21,449 nt of DNA, taken from Dissophora ornata (taxonomy: Eukaryota > Mortierellomycota > Mortierellomycetes > Mortierellales > Mortierellaceae). Within the stretch, counting starts at the first letter, position 1; the number at the start of each line of letters is the position of its first letter. The notes beneath the pieces were generated by a model. The model was not told where the DNA came from. It did no database searches and worked only from the letters and a program-made list of their open reading frames with translations. Where the stretch lies: the NCBI GenBank assembly GCA_025201705.1, contig MU617152.1, positions 1 to 21,449 of the forward strand, given 5' to 3'. Shown one piece after another: positions 1-10,437 of this stretch. A program made the position numbers and the translations under genes.

Positions 1-15
1 CCCTTTCGATGATAG

Positions 16-1644
16 ATTGAGGCAATTGTGCCCGAATCGAAGCTCTACACGGAGTTGCTAGAGTTTGAAAAGAAACTGGATGCCACCATCATGAGGAAAC
101 GTCTGGACTTGCAGGAGACGCTCAACAAACCCGTCAAGGTACTGCAGCTGTCATAGTCCTCTTGGATATACGAGGGGAGCAATGATGGCATACGGAGGAT
201 GCGCGTCGACCGAGCTGGAGCAATGAAATACTCACAAAGACGAACATGTTTATACAATGGAACGCCTTAATAGATCAAGCGCACGCTCCGCATCTTTATC
301 TCTAACCTCTCACATGATCAGGATGCACCAGAGTCCGAGGATGATGAACCACAGCTGGACAAGGGACCTACACCTTCATGGACACTCAAAATCGAGGGGC
401 GCCTTGTCGACGTACGTTATCTTTTATTGAGTCGCCAGTTCGATGAAACGCACAGCAGTGGCATATTCTGATATCTAATGACACCCGTTGTCTCCATAAT
501 CATTATCAAAACAGGAGGCAAACGCGTCGGCGTATAAGAACCGTCAGACAAGCCGGAAATTCTCGAGTTTTTTCCGCTCTGTTATGATTGAGCTGGACCG
601 GGACTCGAATCTGTACCCAAACGGCAACTTTGTGGAATGGCACAAGTCACCTAACCAAGCGGATGTGGATGGATTTGAGATCAAGCGACATGGCGATGAG
701 AACGTGAAAGTGAGGGTTATTCTTCATGTGGACAACTCACCCGAACGGTTCAAGTTGAGCCCCGAATTGGCGGATGTATTGGCAATCGATGTGGAGACAA
801 GACCAGGAATCATGATGGCTCTCTGGCAGTATATCAAATTTCATCAATTGCAAGATCCAGAGGACAAGAGGAATATCAATTGTGATCAGAAGCTAGCAGC
901 TGTAAGTCCCTCTCCCTTGCTCAGAGATATTCCATGCGACACATATTATTTGATCTCGCTTGAAAGATACTGAACTGTCTTTACCACTCTCTTGATGGTG
1001 CGCTCTCCTTGCGTGTTCCAGCTTTTCGGCCAGCCAAAGATCTCGTTCCCAGCGCTTCCGGAACTGATTGGGCGGTTCCTCTCCCCTCCAGATCCCATTG
1101 TGCTGGAATATACCGTCCGGGTTGACAAACCCTACCACCTCTCCTCACACTGCTACGATCTTGATGTGGAAGTCGACGACCCCTTGTTCAAGAGCAAGAT
1201 TTCTTCGTTGCTCTCATCCACATCCCTCAATAGCTCCAACACTACCAACTCTCTTCCGAAACAGATCCATGCACAAGATGAGCAGATCATGCAGTACATT
1301 CAAAGCATGCACAACTCCAAGACCAAACGCGATTTTTTGCTACGGTTCGCCAACGACCCATCAGACTTTTTGGATCGGTGGGTGGCCTCGCAGAGTCGGG
1401 ATCTGGAAGTGATCTTGGGAGAATCCCATGTGAACCTGGAGGAACAAAGACGATCAGAATTCTATAACCAGCAGTGGGTCAATGAGGCTGTGTTCCATTA
1501 TATGACGGCTAAGAATCAAAAGAAACTGCAGGAGCTTTTGGGTGGCCACCCTCAGGCGGTTCCCCCACCGACGGCTTCTCAAGGCCCCGGCGGTATTCCA
1601 CCACAGCAGCAAGGCGTACCTCCAGGAGGTCACCCTGCACACCC

Positions 1645-1682
<38 letters not shown>

Positions 1683-1726
1683 TCCAGCCTGGTATGGTCC
1701 CTGGTCACCCTGGCGGCAGGTTCTAG
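16..1726 (+). CDS. SNF12: SWI/SNF or RSC complex subunit, BAF60/SNF12/Rsc6 family (5' end outside window)
   Basis: Nuclear ATP-dependent chromatin-remodelling subunit of the SMARCD/BAF60 family. Exons 16-138, 322-411, 515-901 and 1022-1726 all join in phase 0 through GT-AG introns and give 434 visible residues. Frame stops at 10-15 show the first exon cannot start before 16, so the N-terminus lies upstream. The first exon reads [15 protein letters not shown], a BAF60 hallmark. It is followed by [11 protein letters not shown], the RKFSSFFRS block, and a SWIB domain at about visible residues 150-226 ([11 protein letters not shown] to SPPDPI, split by the last intron). After that come the family's C-terminal blocks, such as [18 protein letters not shown] and [16 protein letters not shown] text. 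The tail is Pro/Gly/Gln-rich with 12 consecutive CAG codons. Family membership is clear. Whether it serves SWI/SNF (Snf12) or RSC (Rsc6) cannot be told, and the symbol is a family label. Confidence 0.92.
1646..1681 (+). repeat. (CAG)12 microsatellite coding polyglutamine
   Basis: Twelve perfect CAG units in frame near the C-terminus of the BAF60-like protein, flanked by Pro/Gly/His-rich codons. The uninterrupted run makes it prone to length variation. Confidence 0.97.
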
Positions 1727-1775
1727 TCGCATGTCGTGGCGAATTTTTTTGTCCTCTGCACCCTCGCTCATTTTC

Positions 1776-1781
1776 AATAAA
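1776..1781 (+). terminator. AATAAA poly(A) signal of the BAF60-like gene
   Basis: Perfect AATAAA 50 nt after the TAG stop. It lies inside the 166-bp gap to the convergent TPR gene. Confidence 0.7.
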
Positions 1782-1892
1782 CAAAGTAATTCCATCATGT
1801 CTTCTTCAGTGGTGTATTTTGTATTATGCTGTGCTTTTGGGTGTATATTTGATGATGGTGATGGTCATAATCGCGCAATTAACTGTGCATGT

Positions 1893-3313
1893 CTAGTTCA
1901 TCTCTTCGTCTTCGTCCTCCTCGTATTCAATCTCTCCACCTTCGGGTTCCTCCTGTTCTACTTCTGGTCCGATGACCTGCTCGATTTGCTCCAACAGCTC
2001 CTTGGTATGCTGCAGCAATGGCTCATCTGTTGACTCTGTCGCATACCACAACTATGAGCATGAAAAACAACAAGAGGCAATATTAGATTTTTCTGCAATA
2101 ATACGATTGTTTGATACGTCCTTGTTGCAAGCCCGTGTCCCAAGGGGGTGTTTCTTACCTTCACACATGCGTTTAATGCCTCGCGTGCGTTATCCAACTG
2201 TTCCCTCCGCTCCTCCTCCGCATCCGGCGCCGAATCTACGCTCTCCTCTGCTGCGATGTAATTTGCCCATCCAAACAAGTATAACGTGTCTGGGACCTGG
2301 TCGTTTTCATCAATCAATCCGTTCAACACCGTGAATGCCTCATCGTACATCGCCGTTTCCAACAGCAACTTCACAAGTGCCAATCGCGTTTCGTAATCTG
2401 GTGTGGGTCCATCTTCTTCCGTTGGATCTGATCCGAGCCAGAGCGTTAGACCCTGAGCCAGGGCCGCCTTGGCTTCATCGACACGTTGTTGGCTGAGTCG
2501 GACAGAGGCCAGGGTTTGGTAGACTTCAGGAGTGACGGGTTCAACTTGCATGGCCTGTGTGAGGAAGGATTCGCACTGTGATTCGGCGTTGGGCTCGAAG
2601 CTAGGAGAGGCAACACAAGCAAAAAAAATCCTGTTATGTCATCTGCTGAAAGGAGTATAAAAAAAAAATATTTCCTGATATTTTTTCCTTGCTCGTCTGT
2701 TTTATGTTTTGCGTACCAGCAATCGGTCAGATAGATGTCGGTCATGGAGCAGAGCGCAGACGAGATCTTGCTCGACAGAACCAGGTACTCGCTTCCTTTG
2801 GTGAGATCGATCGGCATTTTGACCCGCTCCTCTGTCATCAACTTGACACCATGTTGGAAATACGAGATTGCCTCCAATTGCTCTGACATTTGTCCCAGGT
2901 ACATGAATTTAGAGTATCCAGTGTCCGGTTGGATCTTGACGCATTCCAAAAAGTGCTATCATGGAAAACCGAAGATGCAAGGGAGGGAATTTTCAGGTTA
3001 GTGATTATCTCTTTGCGACTTTGTTTTTTTTATATTTTTTGCTTTTGTGCTTGCTAGTGGAGCGTGTCCTTACCTCTTTGGCCTCGTTGAACAACTCGAG
3101 TTCCACTTCAATCGACCCTGCTGCCTCAAGCGCATTCACATTCTGTGGCTCCATCGAGAGTGCTCGCATGACAAATTGATGAGCTAGCTCAAACTCGAAC
3201 CGGTCAACAGCCTGGTTTGCCTGTGTGAGGAGGTCGCTGACAGTGTAGGTTGGTGCAGCACCCGAGCCAGCCCCAGACTTTGACGTGACTTTGGAGCGTT
3301 GGAACTTGCCCAT
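1893..3313 (-). CDS. ACL4: TPR protein, probable Acl4-type assembly chaperone of ribosomal protein uL4 (Rpl4)
   Basis: Four exons on the minus strand, 3313-3074, 2955-2717, 2600-2159 and 2051-1893, give 359 residues. Phases (0, 2, 0) and donor/acceptor sequences agree at every junction. The protein starts MGKFQRSK and has helical TPR repeats, for example QAVDRFEFELAHQFVMRAL and EAAGSIEVELELFNEAKE. A YSKFMYLGQMSEQLEAISYF block, a TDIYLTDLCFEPNAE-like block across intron 2 and VYQTLASVRLSQQRVDEAKAAL follow. The last exon encodes a strongly acidic tail ending in EYEEDEDEEMN. Yeast Acl4 is a TPR protein of similar size with an acidic C-terminus that holds nascent Rpl4 until it enters the pre-60S particle. 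The TPR call is secure. The Acl4 identity rests on remembered resemblance and overall architecture, and a different TPR co-chaperone is possible. Confidence 0.85.
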
Positions 3314-3543
3314 TTGTGAATGTGTGGTCGGTGTGGAAGAGGGAAAAGTGAGGGGCAGGAGGAGCAAGAGGACGATGTGAAAGATGAATGGCAGGTTTAC
3401 GAGCGACGAATATGCAGCAGTCAGGGCCGTGTTCTGTTCCAGATAGACGACTTTTTTTTTTCCAGAGCCAGAAAAAAATAAACCAAGCCACATTCGCCGT
3501 GCACGTTCCACCACGCAGTCGCGTCTTTCTGTTCAGTCTACTG
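3314..3543. promoter_or_regulatory. 5' region of the TPR gene
   Basis: On the minus strand the bases just before the start codon are pyrimidine-rich (CTTCC, CTCC and CCTC runs), as is common in fungal 5' leaders. No TATA box or other recognisable site was found. Confidence 0.35.
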
Positions 3544-3555
3544 CCAGAGTAACGG
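3544..3555 (+). repeat. Left terminal inverted repeat of the pogo-like relic
   Basis: CCAGAGTAACGG, the exact reverse complement of 5008-5019. It is followed at once by a short palindrome, GGTCAATTTGACC, which the right end does not share. Confidence 0.8.
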
Positions 3556-3720
3556 TCAATTTGACCCTAAATATTCTAAACAATTCAGTCGCTTGTAATA
3601 TTTTGAGCCCCAAATTTTCTGTCACTGCAGTTTGCAGTTCATTTCATCTCGCGAGCAATGTAAGAAGGAAAGCAGTCGAGCCATCCTCGAACGGAACCAC
3701 CACGACAACAAAAACGACGG

Positions 3721-4931
3721 TTGCCACTGTCGTGGCCACCCCCCAAACGCAAGAGGGCGACCCAAAAGACGAGAACGTCGCGTCCGAAACTCAAGACGAC
3801 CACTCAGGTGCAGCGCAGGTCTATCGGGTTGGCATTGAGGGGTCAGTTTATCTCGGAAGTCAAGGAACAGATGGCCAAGGATCCTGTATTGGCAATGGAC
3901 AATGCACCAGGGCATGGGGACGTCCAGGGGATGGACAACGTCGACGTTATCCGCCTACCAACAAATACAACTTCGATCTCGATGCCGGGGTCATCCAGTC
4001 TTTCAAGGCGAAATATAGTCGACACACGGTCAAAGTCATTTCCAAATATCGACAGCAGGCAGAAACAGACAACATAAAGGTCCATAACGACCGAGCTCTA
4101 CCGGTACGTTGCAGACGCTCGGGACGACGTGATAGTGGCAACAATGCGCAACTGCTTCGCCTATGTGCCTGTTTTACCTGAGAGCATGGAAGGCGATCAA
4201 GCAGGAGATCATGGGGTTACACCTCGACCGCGCGGACGCCATCGCATTGCAAAAGGACTATAGAGCCTTGGTGTACTTTTAGAGCTTGTAGAACAAAGAC
4301 CCCTCACCAAACTATCTGAAGGCGCTCGAGTTGGTTAGGGGGTGACCCCGAGTACAGGGATTACTTCATTGCAAAGAAGAATCAAGCAAGCGGTGGGGAT
4401 GAAGAAGAGGACGAGAACGACGAGGACTCAAGGGACAGCGGGTATACACCGGAAGAAAGACAACATGCCAGAGCGACCAGGTCACATCTCTCGAGAACCC
4501 GACAGCGAACATACTCCGCGAACCCCCCAGAGCTCGAACCGTCATCCCAAGAGAGCTAGGGCACGGGCAATGCGGGTCCTTCAGAGCTGGAGTCACCATC
4601 CCAAGAGAACCAGGATTCGGACAATGATGACAAGCCTTCTCCAAAAGCGCAAGTGGTTGACCTTGAGGCACAGGAAGACAACCAAGGGGACAGTCAGGAG
4701 GAGCCGGAACAGAGAGTGTCTCGGTGGACGTTGGTGTTGCATCTGCTTACCAACATACAAAATTCTGTGGAGGAGTTGCGCACACTTGCAACGGACCCCG
4801 AAGCAGAGGATGACTTCATAGTTCCTGCCACTCTCACATTGCTCGACTCCATCTGCGGGCGAGTTGACCTTTTGGACGACCTTCTTGCACTCTGTAGAGG
4901 CCAACAAAAGCAAAGAAAAGATATACCGTAG
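3721..4931 (+). pseudogene. Broken DDE transposase (pogo/Tigger, DDE_1 type) inside the TIR-bounded relic
   Basis: Recognisable DDE_1 blocks occur in order but in changing frames. VLAMDNAPGHGDV and VIRLPTNTTS lie near 3885-3975 in one frame. DAGVIQSFKAKYSRH follows at about 3980-4025 in another. DDVIVATMRNCFAYVPVLPE at about 4115-4180 returns to the first. NYLKALELVRG (about 4310-4342) and GDPEYRDYFIAKK (from about 4344) sit in two further frames. An acidic tail then runs to 4931 in the last frame, interrupted by a TAG at 4557-4559. The second and third catalytic Asp of the family are visible (DNAPGH, DAGVI). The N-terminal DNA-binding domains and the first Asp block were not found. At least four frame changes and one stop make it non-functional. 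Confidence 0.8.
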
Positions 4932-5007
4932 GATACCATAGGAAATAATTGCATTCATAGACATGGAAGAATGTCTTTTTTTTCGAGCAGAAAATTTTGA
5001 TAGGGGG

Positions 5008-5019
5008 CCGTTACTCTGG
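5008..5019 (-). repeat. Right terminal inverted repeat of the pogo-like relic
   Basis: CCGTTACTCTGG, the exact reverse complement of the left repeat. Confidence 0.8.
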
Positions 5020-5089
5020 TCGACTGCTCTCGTCAATTTTACGAACAAACCTTATCTCCATCTGCCGGACAGGGGCCAGAAAAAATTAG

Positions 5090-5096
5090 TATAAAA
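5090..5096 (+). promoter_or_regulatory. Possible TATA box before the Tigger/CENP-B-like gene
   Basis: TATAAAA, 140 bp before the ATG at 5236. It is followed by pyrimidine-rich sequence and a tandem TTATCGACCCC repeat at 5142-5163. Confidence 0.4.
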
Positions 5097-5235
5097 CATC
5101 AACCCACTTCGCCCGTGTGTATTCACTCTTTCCCCTCGCCTTTATCGACCCCTTATCGACCCCTCGCCATTGCATCCACCATTCTACCAATTCCGCTGCT
5201 ACTCTGCGTCTCTAAGACCCTCTCTCTTTCGTACA

Positions 5236-7848
5236 ATGGAAAACCAATGGATATTCGAGCCAGAAAGTCAGGAAGAGGCACACCAGTATGAGTCGAATGG
5301 CACTGTGAATGGCGGCGGACCGTCAGAATTCCCAGCACTCCTCCCATACAACTCCTCAATGCCCATTTTGGTACCCCAGGATCACTTTTCATCAACAATC
5401 ACAACGCAGGACCTCAGCGATGTCGCTTTTCTACATGGAATTCAACATCAATATCTATCACTTCCTCAATATCAACCGCAACCCCATCCTCAATATCTAC
5501 CGCATCCTCATCATCTATCGCATCTTCAATATCCCTTAGACACTCAATATCCCCATCAGCTTTAAATCTCTCAATCACCATATTTCTTTCAACCGTCATC
5601 TCTCTTCCAATCACCATCCATATCTCAACTGAATTTTCTTGACATCGAGTCGAGCATTGTCCCAATCAACTCTATAACGGAGCAGCCGCTACAGATCGTG
5701 CAGCACCAACCGATAGGCATTACGGAGCTAGAGGGCATCTTATTTTCACCGCGCGTATCACCGGTATTGCCTCCAGGGGTAAGACGATATATTGACGACT
5801 TGTGTGTTTTTGCAAAAGCAACTGTGGCAGGGAAACTAATTTTCTCTTCTACGTGAACTATTTACGATAGACCTATCCGCTCGAAACGCAGAGTAATGTC
5901 AGTCGCACACAGACGGCTATTGTAGCTGCCGCTTCAGTTGTTCAAGAGTCAACTGTCTCTGGCGATACACGTAGCAACTTTGGCTTAGCAACTCAGGATC
6001 GCGAGGGAAAGCGCCAGCGCCTGAGTAACAGCATCCAAGAGTCCAACAGCGACGAGACAGATAGCCAAGCCAACAGCCAGCGTTTGGTCAAAAGGCAACG
6101 AAAGGCCCTGCAGCTACAAGAAAAACTGGAGATTATCGATTACTGGGAGCAGAACAGTCCTATTTCATTCCAAAAGATGGAAACGCACCATGACGTACCA
6201 CGTACCACCATCTATGGTATCATCAAGGACAGGCAAAGACTTCAAACCCTTGCCAGAAGTCAACCGCGCGCTCATCTGACGTTGGGGACATCTCGGATGG
6301 TGGAGTCACGTTTTCGAGTCTTGGAGGAGCTACTCGTGGCATGGATTATGGACTTGAGATCCCAATGTATCCCGGTCTATGACAAGAAGATAACTACCCA
6401 AGCTTTCGAGATTCACAGAATGCTTTCCGGTCTACTGGCAGAACCCCTGCCCGCATGTTCGTTCTCTTCAGGCTGGCTCAAGAACTTTAAGAAGCGTAGA
6501 CAAATCGGTTAAGAGATCATGCATGGCAACGACCCAACCACGGGTGAAATTGCAAAAGCACTCGAGGAACTGCATTCTCATCTCGTCAATGTGGATAAGG
6601 TTTGGTCGTGTGATGTAACGCACATGTTCTTGGATGCAATACCGACAAGAGAGTCGAAGGATGAACTTGGACACCGCGAGCGTGTCTTTACTGCTCTGCT
6701 GTGACTCGTCTAGCCACGATAAGCAACATCCACTTGTTCTTGGTACGTGCTTAAAATTCTGCTGCAATCAACGACATGCATGAAGTTGGATAACGGGATT
6801 CCTAATCATTTATCCATTTTTTTAATTTTTGATATTCTAAACAGTGAGGCATAATTCCGGCGTCTTTGAGGCCGAAGGTTACGACGACATGGCAGTCGAT
6901 GCAGCAGAGGAGGACTTGACGGCTTCGGTATTCAAGGATTGGTTGAAGAAGCTCGATTCCTCTTTCAGCGCCTACCCTGATTTCAATAATGCAGTAATCG
7001 TGGATGAAGCATTCTGGAACCTTCTCGAGATCGATTCGCGCGACTCGACTTACACCTTTGGAAAAACAATGGTCATAAAAGTGCCAAAGGCATTGAATGT
7101 GCTAATGCCGATGGGTACCGGGATCGTGCAGGAACTGAAGGCCAATTACCATATTCTTTCGATGGAGACGAGGGACGTTACAGCCGGTCAGTCAAAGGAA
7201 GTCGCACTTGAGGACTATTTGAGGCTCATCCCTAAAGCCTGGAGTCGAGTACCCAAATCAATACTGGAGTGTTGTTTCAAAAGGTTAAAATTGCGGAATG
7301 TGGGTTTCAGAGCATCCAGTCGATCCCAATCGAGTAACGATGCGAGCTTGAAACCTACCATCGATGCTGCTGTCGAGGAAAAGTTACAAGCAGCGCTCAA
7401 GAACGTTTTCTTTGCTGTTCCAGACAGCATTATTGATTTCTATCTAAATCAGGACAAGGATATGGGTCCATCCAGCTTTCTCCGAGCCAAGATTCAAGAG
7501 ATGAAGCTGCACGGAGACTTTGAGCAATACTTTGGCACTCCTTACTTTGGGGACGTGAGAATTGCCAAAACAGAATTTAGTGCTCTGACAGCGCCGTCCA
7601 TCACCATATCTTCGTCCCAATATCCCTCGGGGACATTCTTTGTGGAACCGTATAACTATGCAGTCGAAGCCCGTGATAGGCGAAACGACCGAACGATTTT
7701 TTATTTGGAACGAGTAGAAAAAATGGCGAATGTGGATAATATACGGACCCAAATGATGAATATCAGCTCAAAGGTGAAAGGCGCGGTTGATCGGTTAGAC
7801 AGTAGAGATTTTATTTGGGCTAAACCACAGAACTGTACAAAGAATTAA
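5236..7848 (+). pseudogene. Tigger/CENP-B-like transposase-derived gene, interrupted
   Basis: Modelled exons are 5236-5778, 5871-6742 and 6845-7848, with good GTAAGA and GTACGT donors. Exon 1 encodes a Gln/His/Pro/Tyr-rich low-complexity region. Exon 2 encodes a CENP-B N-terminal (psq-type) helix-turn-helix (LQLQEKLEIIDYWEQ to TTIYGIIKDRQRL, about 6100-6240). A Tc5/CENP-B-type DNA-binding region ending SSGWLKNFKKR at about 6500 follows, then the start of a DDE domain. Exon 3 is open for 334 codons and begins with DDE_1-like text (SVFKDWLKKLDSSF, VLMPMGTGIVQELKANYH). Defects are TAA at 5563-5565, TAA at 6510-6512 and a frameshift with TGA at 6702-6704. The family's first Asp block looks deleted at HMFLDAIP, and the third Asp is Gly in PMGTG. 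It cannot be a working transposase. It may be a decayed domesticated gene or an old element without visible termini. Confidence 0.72.
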
Positions 7849-7849
7849 T

Positions 7850-8278
7850 ACAGCAAATTTCAATATTTTATGGAATAGCCCGCATTGCACGAAAGGGAGT
7901 CGCCAGCTCACCCCATCCAGGAAATATGGCGCTGTGTCGGCGCGACAATCTAGCCCCCCTGCCTCGCCTAGCGCTTCTGCCTCATCCAGACAACCTAGTA
8001 CTGGTACCTCTTCTAGGAAATCTGTTACTTCTACCACATGCACGAATACTTCGAGAAAGGATTTGGATCCATATTGGGATGACCGTCATCATGATGCCAT
8101 CTTGGACTACATAGGAGGCCTTATCATTCGCAGCAATCTCTTCGACTCCAACCGAAGGACCCAAGTAGGGACACAAGTCAAGTGTTCGAAGCAGAACTTA
8201 AATATATTCGCTCAGTTGTTCAACAGATCCTTCAAAGAGTTCAGCTTCAATGGAAAAACAGTGAAGGGGCGCTTTTGA
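7850..8278 (+). other. Open Ser-rich frame after the Tigger-like gene, possible frameshifted tail
   Basis: A frame without stops runs from about 7850 to the TGA at 8276-8278. It has a Ser/Pro/Thr-rich stretch (QSSPPASPSASASSRQ) followed by DLDPYWDDRHHDAILDYIGG. There is no ATG early in it. It lies in a different frame from the last exon of the gene upstream, and I found no intron that joins them. It may be the decayed C-terminus of that gene, or chance. Confidence 0.3.
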
Positions 8279-9391
8279 CGGTACAAGAAAGAAACAAGGG
8301 TTCTCTATGTACCATGGAGCCGCGCGGAAAATGGGGACAAATGATATAGTTAGGATTTATATAGTCCACGGGCTATCATTATGTGTGTCACAATAGACTC
8401 GTTACCAGAGGGCCTTCGACGATAGTGTCAGAACGGAATTTGGAGGCATGGGGGTTGACCAGCAAAGAGGCATCCACAAGATGCAGGCGAAACCAAATGT
8501 TTTATGCTTTGGCTTCGGACACCGACCATTCGCTTGCATTTATCAGTCATGGACGTTAGGGAAACAAGCACCATGACTCTAGGACAAGCTTGATCAGCAC
8601 GCTACTAAAAAACAATATTCAGTAGCATAAAGAGCAAGGATATCAGTACCGTACTTTGAAGAAGTGGCATCGTGACATCCATCGATGAATATCAAATCGT
8701 TCTCGGCTTCAGACTCACGCTCGCTCTTCGCCTCTTATTTGAGGACTCTTCAATATCGTGCTCCTCTTTTTGAGGACGCATGTCGAGACTTTTCTCAGTT
8801 GAAGGAGCCATAGCTGCTTGTGTCGCGAGTATGAGTACGAGAGAAAGTAGAAAGAATAAAAGTCGCTTGCCTTTAGTGCGTGTTGCAGGGAAATGATGGA
8901 CTCCGCTGTAGAGTGAGGCCTTGTAGCGACAGACTCCGACAAGGGCAGGGTCCTGCAGCGGGTGCCCTACATAGAGCGAGGCGTGGAATTGTGAAATGGA
9001 GCTGCTACTAAGAGCAGGGCCATGTGGAGTGCAGAAGACGAAGGATATTTGAGAGAGTGATTCAGCTGGATCCTGGGAATAAGCTGTGTTGGCGAGAGCA
9101 ATTGACTGTGGTGAGGAACACCAAGGAAACCCCACTCCTGTGCTCGACAGCATGGACGTTAACACACCTGAGGAGCACACAAGGCAATTATGGAGGCCAT
9201 GGACATACAGGTACGTGCTGCGAGGATCGAAGTGTCTCTCTGTAAGCTTTTGCACACCTCTGCAAAAGGAGAAGTAGGCAAAAAAGATCGCATTTGTTAA
9301 CACGCTTGCAGGAGCACAAGATCATGGCGCTGTGTTACAATCGTTCATTCCAGACCTCTCTCATCCATCCCTCGCACTTTCTGCATTAACC
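8279..9391. other. Gene-poor interval with no supported gene
   Basis: No plus-strand frame here looks like a protein I recognise. On the minus strand a pyrimidine-rich leader precedes an ATG at 8810. It opens a 31-codon exon with a basic end (NKRRRAS) and a GTGAGT donor, but no continuing exon was found downstream. A longer minus-strand frame covering 8692-9303 has compositional oddities (QDPAESL, QDPALVG, ASLY) but no recognised domain. Confidence 0.5.
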
Positions 9392-10423
9392 ATGGCCGCA
9401 CCACTCAAGAAGCTGACTTCGATCGTCCAGAAGGCCTCGGCCAAGCACACAGCCACCGTTATTTTCATCCACGGTCTTGGAGACTCTGGTGCCGGATGGC
9501 AAGTTTTGCCTGATCTCATTGTTTGTGCAGGTCGATGAGCCAGTCAGCTTTAAAGCCAATTCTAACCGTGTCTGCTGTTCCCCTCCCTCATTTGGATGGT
9601 GCGGACTAATAGGGCCCCCGTTGGAGAGCAGGTAATTGAGTGCTTTCTCTCTCTCTCTCGCTCTCTCTCTGGCCATTCGTCTCTTCTGGTGACGGCAAGT
9701 TGTTGATACCGAACATCTACTTTTTTTTGCTGTCTGTAGCTCGGAGAGGTTCTCCCTCACGTCAAGTTCATCTTTCCCAACGCCCCCTCTATGCCAGTGA
9801 CTTTGAACTATGGAATGAAGATGCCATCATGGTATGATATCAAGGAGCTGTCCAGCATTAATCAGGAACAGGACGAGGATGGCATGCTCAAGTCACGCCA
9901 GCAACGTAAATGAAAAAAAAAACTATCGAGTCTCTCCTGAAACAATTGCAATTGGAGCCTGAACGCCACCAAAATGCTTTTGCTGATTCCGTGTTTCATT
10001 TCAATAGTGATGCAGATAGTCCGTGAGGAAGTCGAGGAGAATGGGATCCCTGCCAACAGGATCGTGGTCGGAGGCTTCTCGCAGGGATGTGTTATGGGTC
10101 TGCTGACTGGCCTGACATCCGAGTACAAGTTTGCAGGAATTGTCTCCTTCAGTGGATATATGCCTCTGCACAATAAGATCATGAACATGGCCACCGACGC
10201 CAACCGCAAGACACCGATCCTGTGGGGACATGGCGATGCTGATCAGGTTGTGAACTATGACTATGGTGTCCAGTCAGTTGAGCTGTTGAAGAAGAACAAG
10301 TTCAACGTCAAGTTCAACACCTATCGCAACATGGGACATGGATCTTGCCCACAGGAGATCAGGGATTTGTTGGCGTTTTTGAAAGAGACCATTCCTCCAA
10401 CAGCGGATGCTGCTACCGCTTAG
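9392..10423 (+). CDS. APT1: Acyl-protein thioesterase (APT1/LYPLA-type)
   Basis: Alpha/beta-hydrolase that removes palmitate from cysteine of membrane-associated proteins such as Ras and G-alpha, in the cytosol. Exons are 9392-9498, 9613-9631, 9740-9905 and 10008-10423, giving 235 residues, the usual family size. It shows [26 protein letters not shown], the nucleophile block [11 protein letters not shown] (Ser), HGDADQVV (Asp) and NMGHGSC (His), so the catalytic triad is complete. Intron 1 has a GC donor (GCAAGT at 9499). Exon 2 is only 19 nt and supplies APVGEQ between GAGW and LGEVLPH. Intron 2 contains a CT microsatellite. The start is the ATG before [11 protein letters not shown]. The convergent neighbour ends 85 bp downstream. 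Confidence 0.95.
9644..9671 (+). repeat. CT microsatellite in intron 2 of the thioesterase gene
   Basis: About 28 nt of nearly pure CT dinucleotides with one CG break. It follows the donor by about a dozen bases. Confidence 0.85.
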
Positions 10424-10431
10424 AAAATTTC

Positions 10432-10437
10432 AATAAA
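10432..10437 (+). terminator. AATAAA poly(A) signal of the thioesterase gene
   Basis: AATAAA 9 nt after the stop codon, in the short gap to the convergent adenosyltransferase gene. Confidence 0.7.

Larger units (their letters stand above)
3544..5019. mobile_element. Relic pogo/Tigger-type DNA transposon bounded by terminal inverted repeats
   Basis: The segment is framed by perfect 12-bp inverted repeats (CCAGAGTAACGG at 3544-3555 and its complement at 5008-5019) and encloses pieces of a DDE transposase on the plus strand. The ends contain the CAG...CTG typical of pogo-like elements. No clear TA target duplication flanks the repeats, so the ends may have drifted or the true termini may lie a little outside. 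At 1476 bp it is shorter than an autonomous Tigger element and lacks the N-terminal helix-turn-helix region. It is probably an internally deleted, dead copy. Confidence 0.75.

Noticed and set aside
1542..2033. 163-codon plus-strand frame with a poly-Ser run
   Set aside because: Shadow of the CAG repeat in another frame that then runs through the 3' gap into the antisense of the TPR gene.
8401..8418. GTTACCAGAGGG-like sequence resembling the pogo-like inverted repeat
   Set aside because: Mismatch pattern and order do not match CCGTTACTCTGG. Not a terminus.
9024..9245. Plus-strand frame with a TPR-like phrase (FERVIQLDPGNKLCWREQL)
   Set aside because: Single short match, starts without ATG, no second repeat and no splice partners. 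Probably chance.
8692..9303. 203-codon minus-strand frame with repeated-looking text (QDPA, ASLY) and a hydrophobic stretch
   Set aside because: No recognised domain, no clear ATG-proximal support for the long form, and the only plausible exon inside it (ATG at 8810, GTGAGT donor) leads to no continuing exon.
7926..9335. Shared 12-mer ATGGCGCTGTGT at 7926 and near 9324
   Set aside because: Flanks differ completely. It is too short to call a repeat or target duplication.
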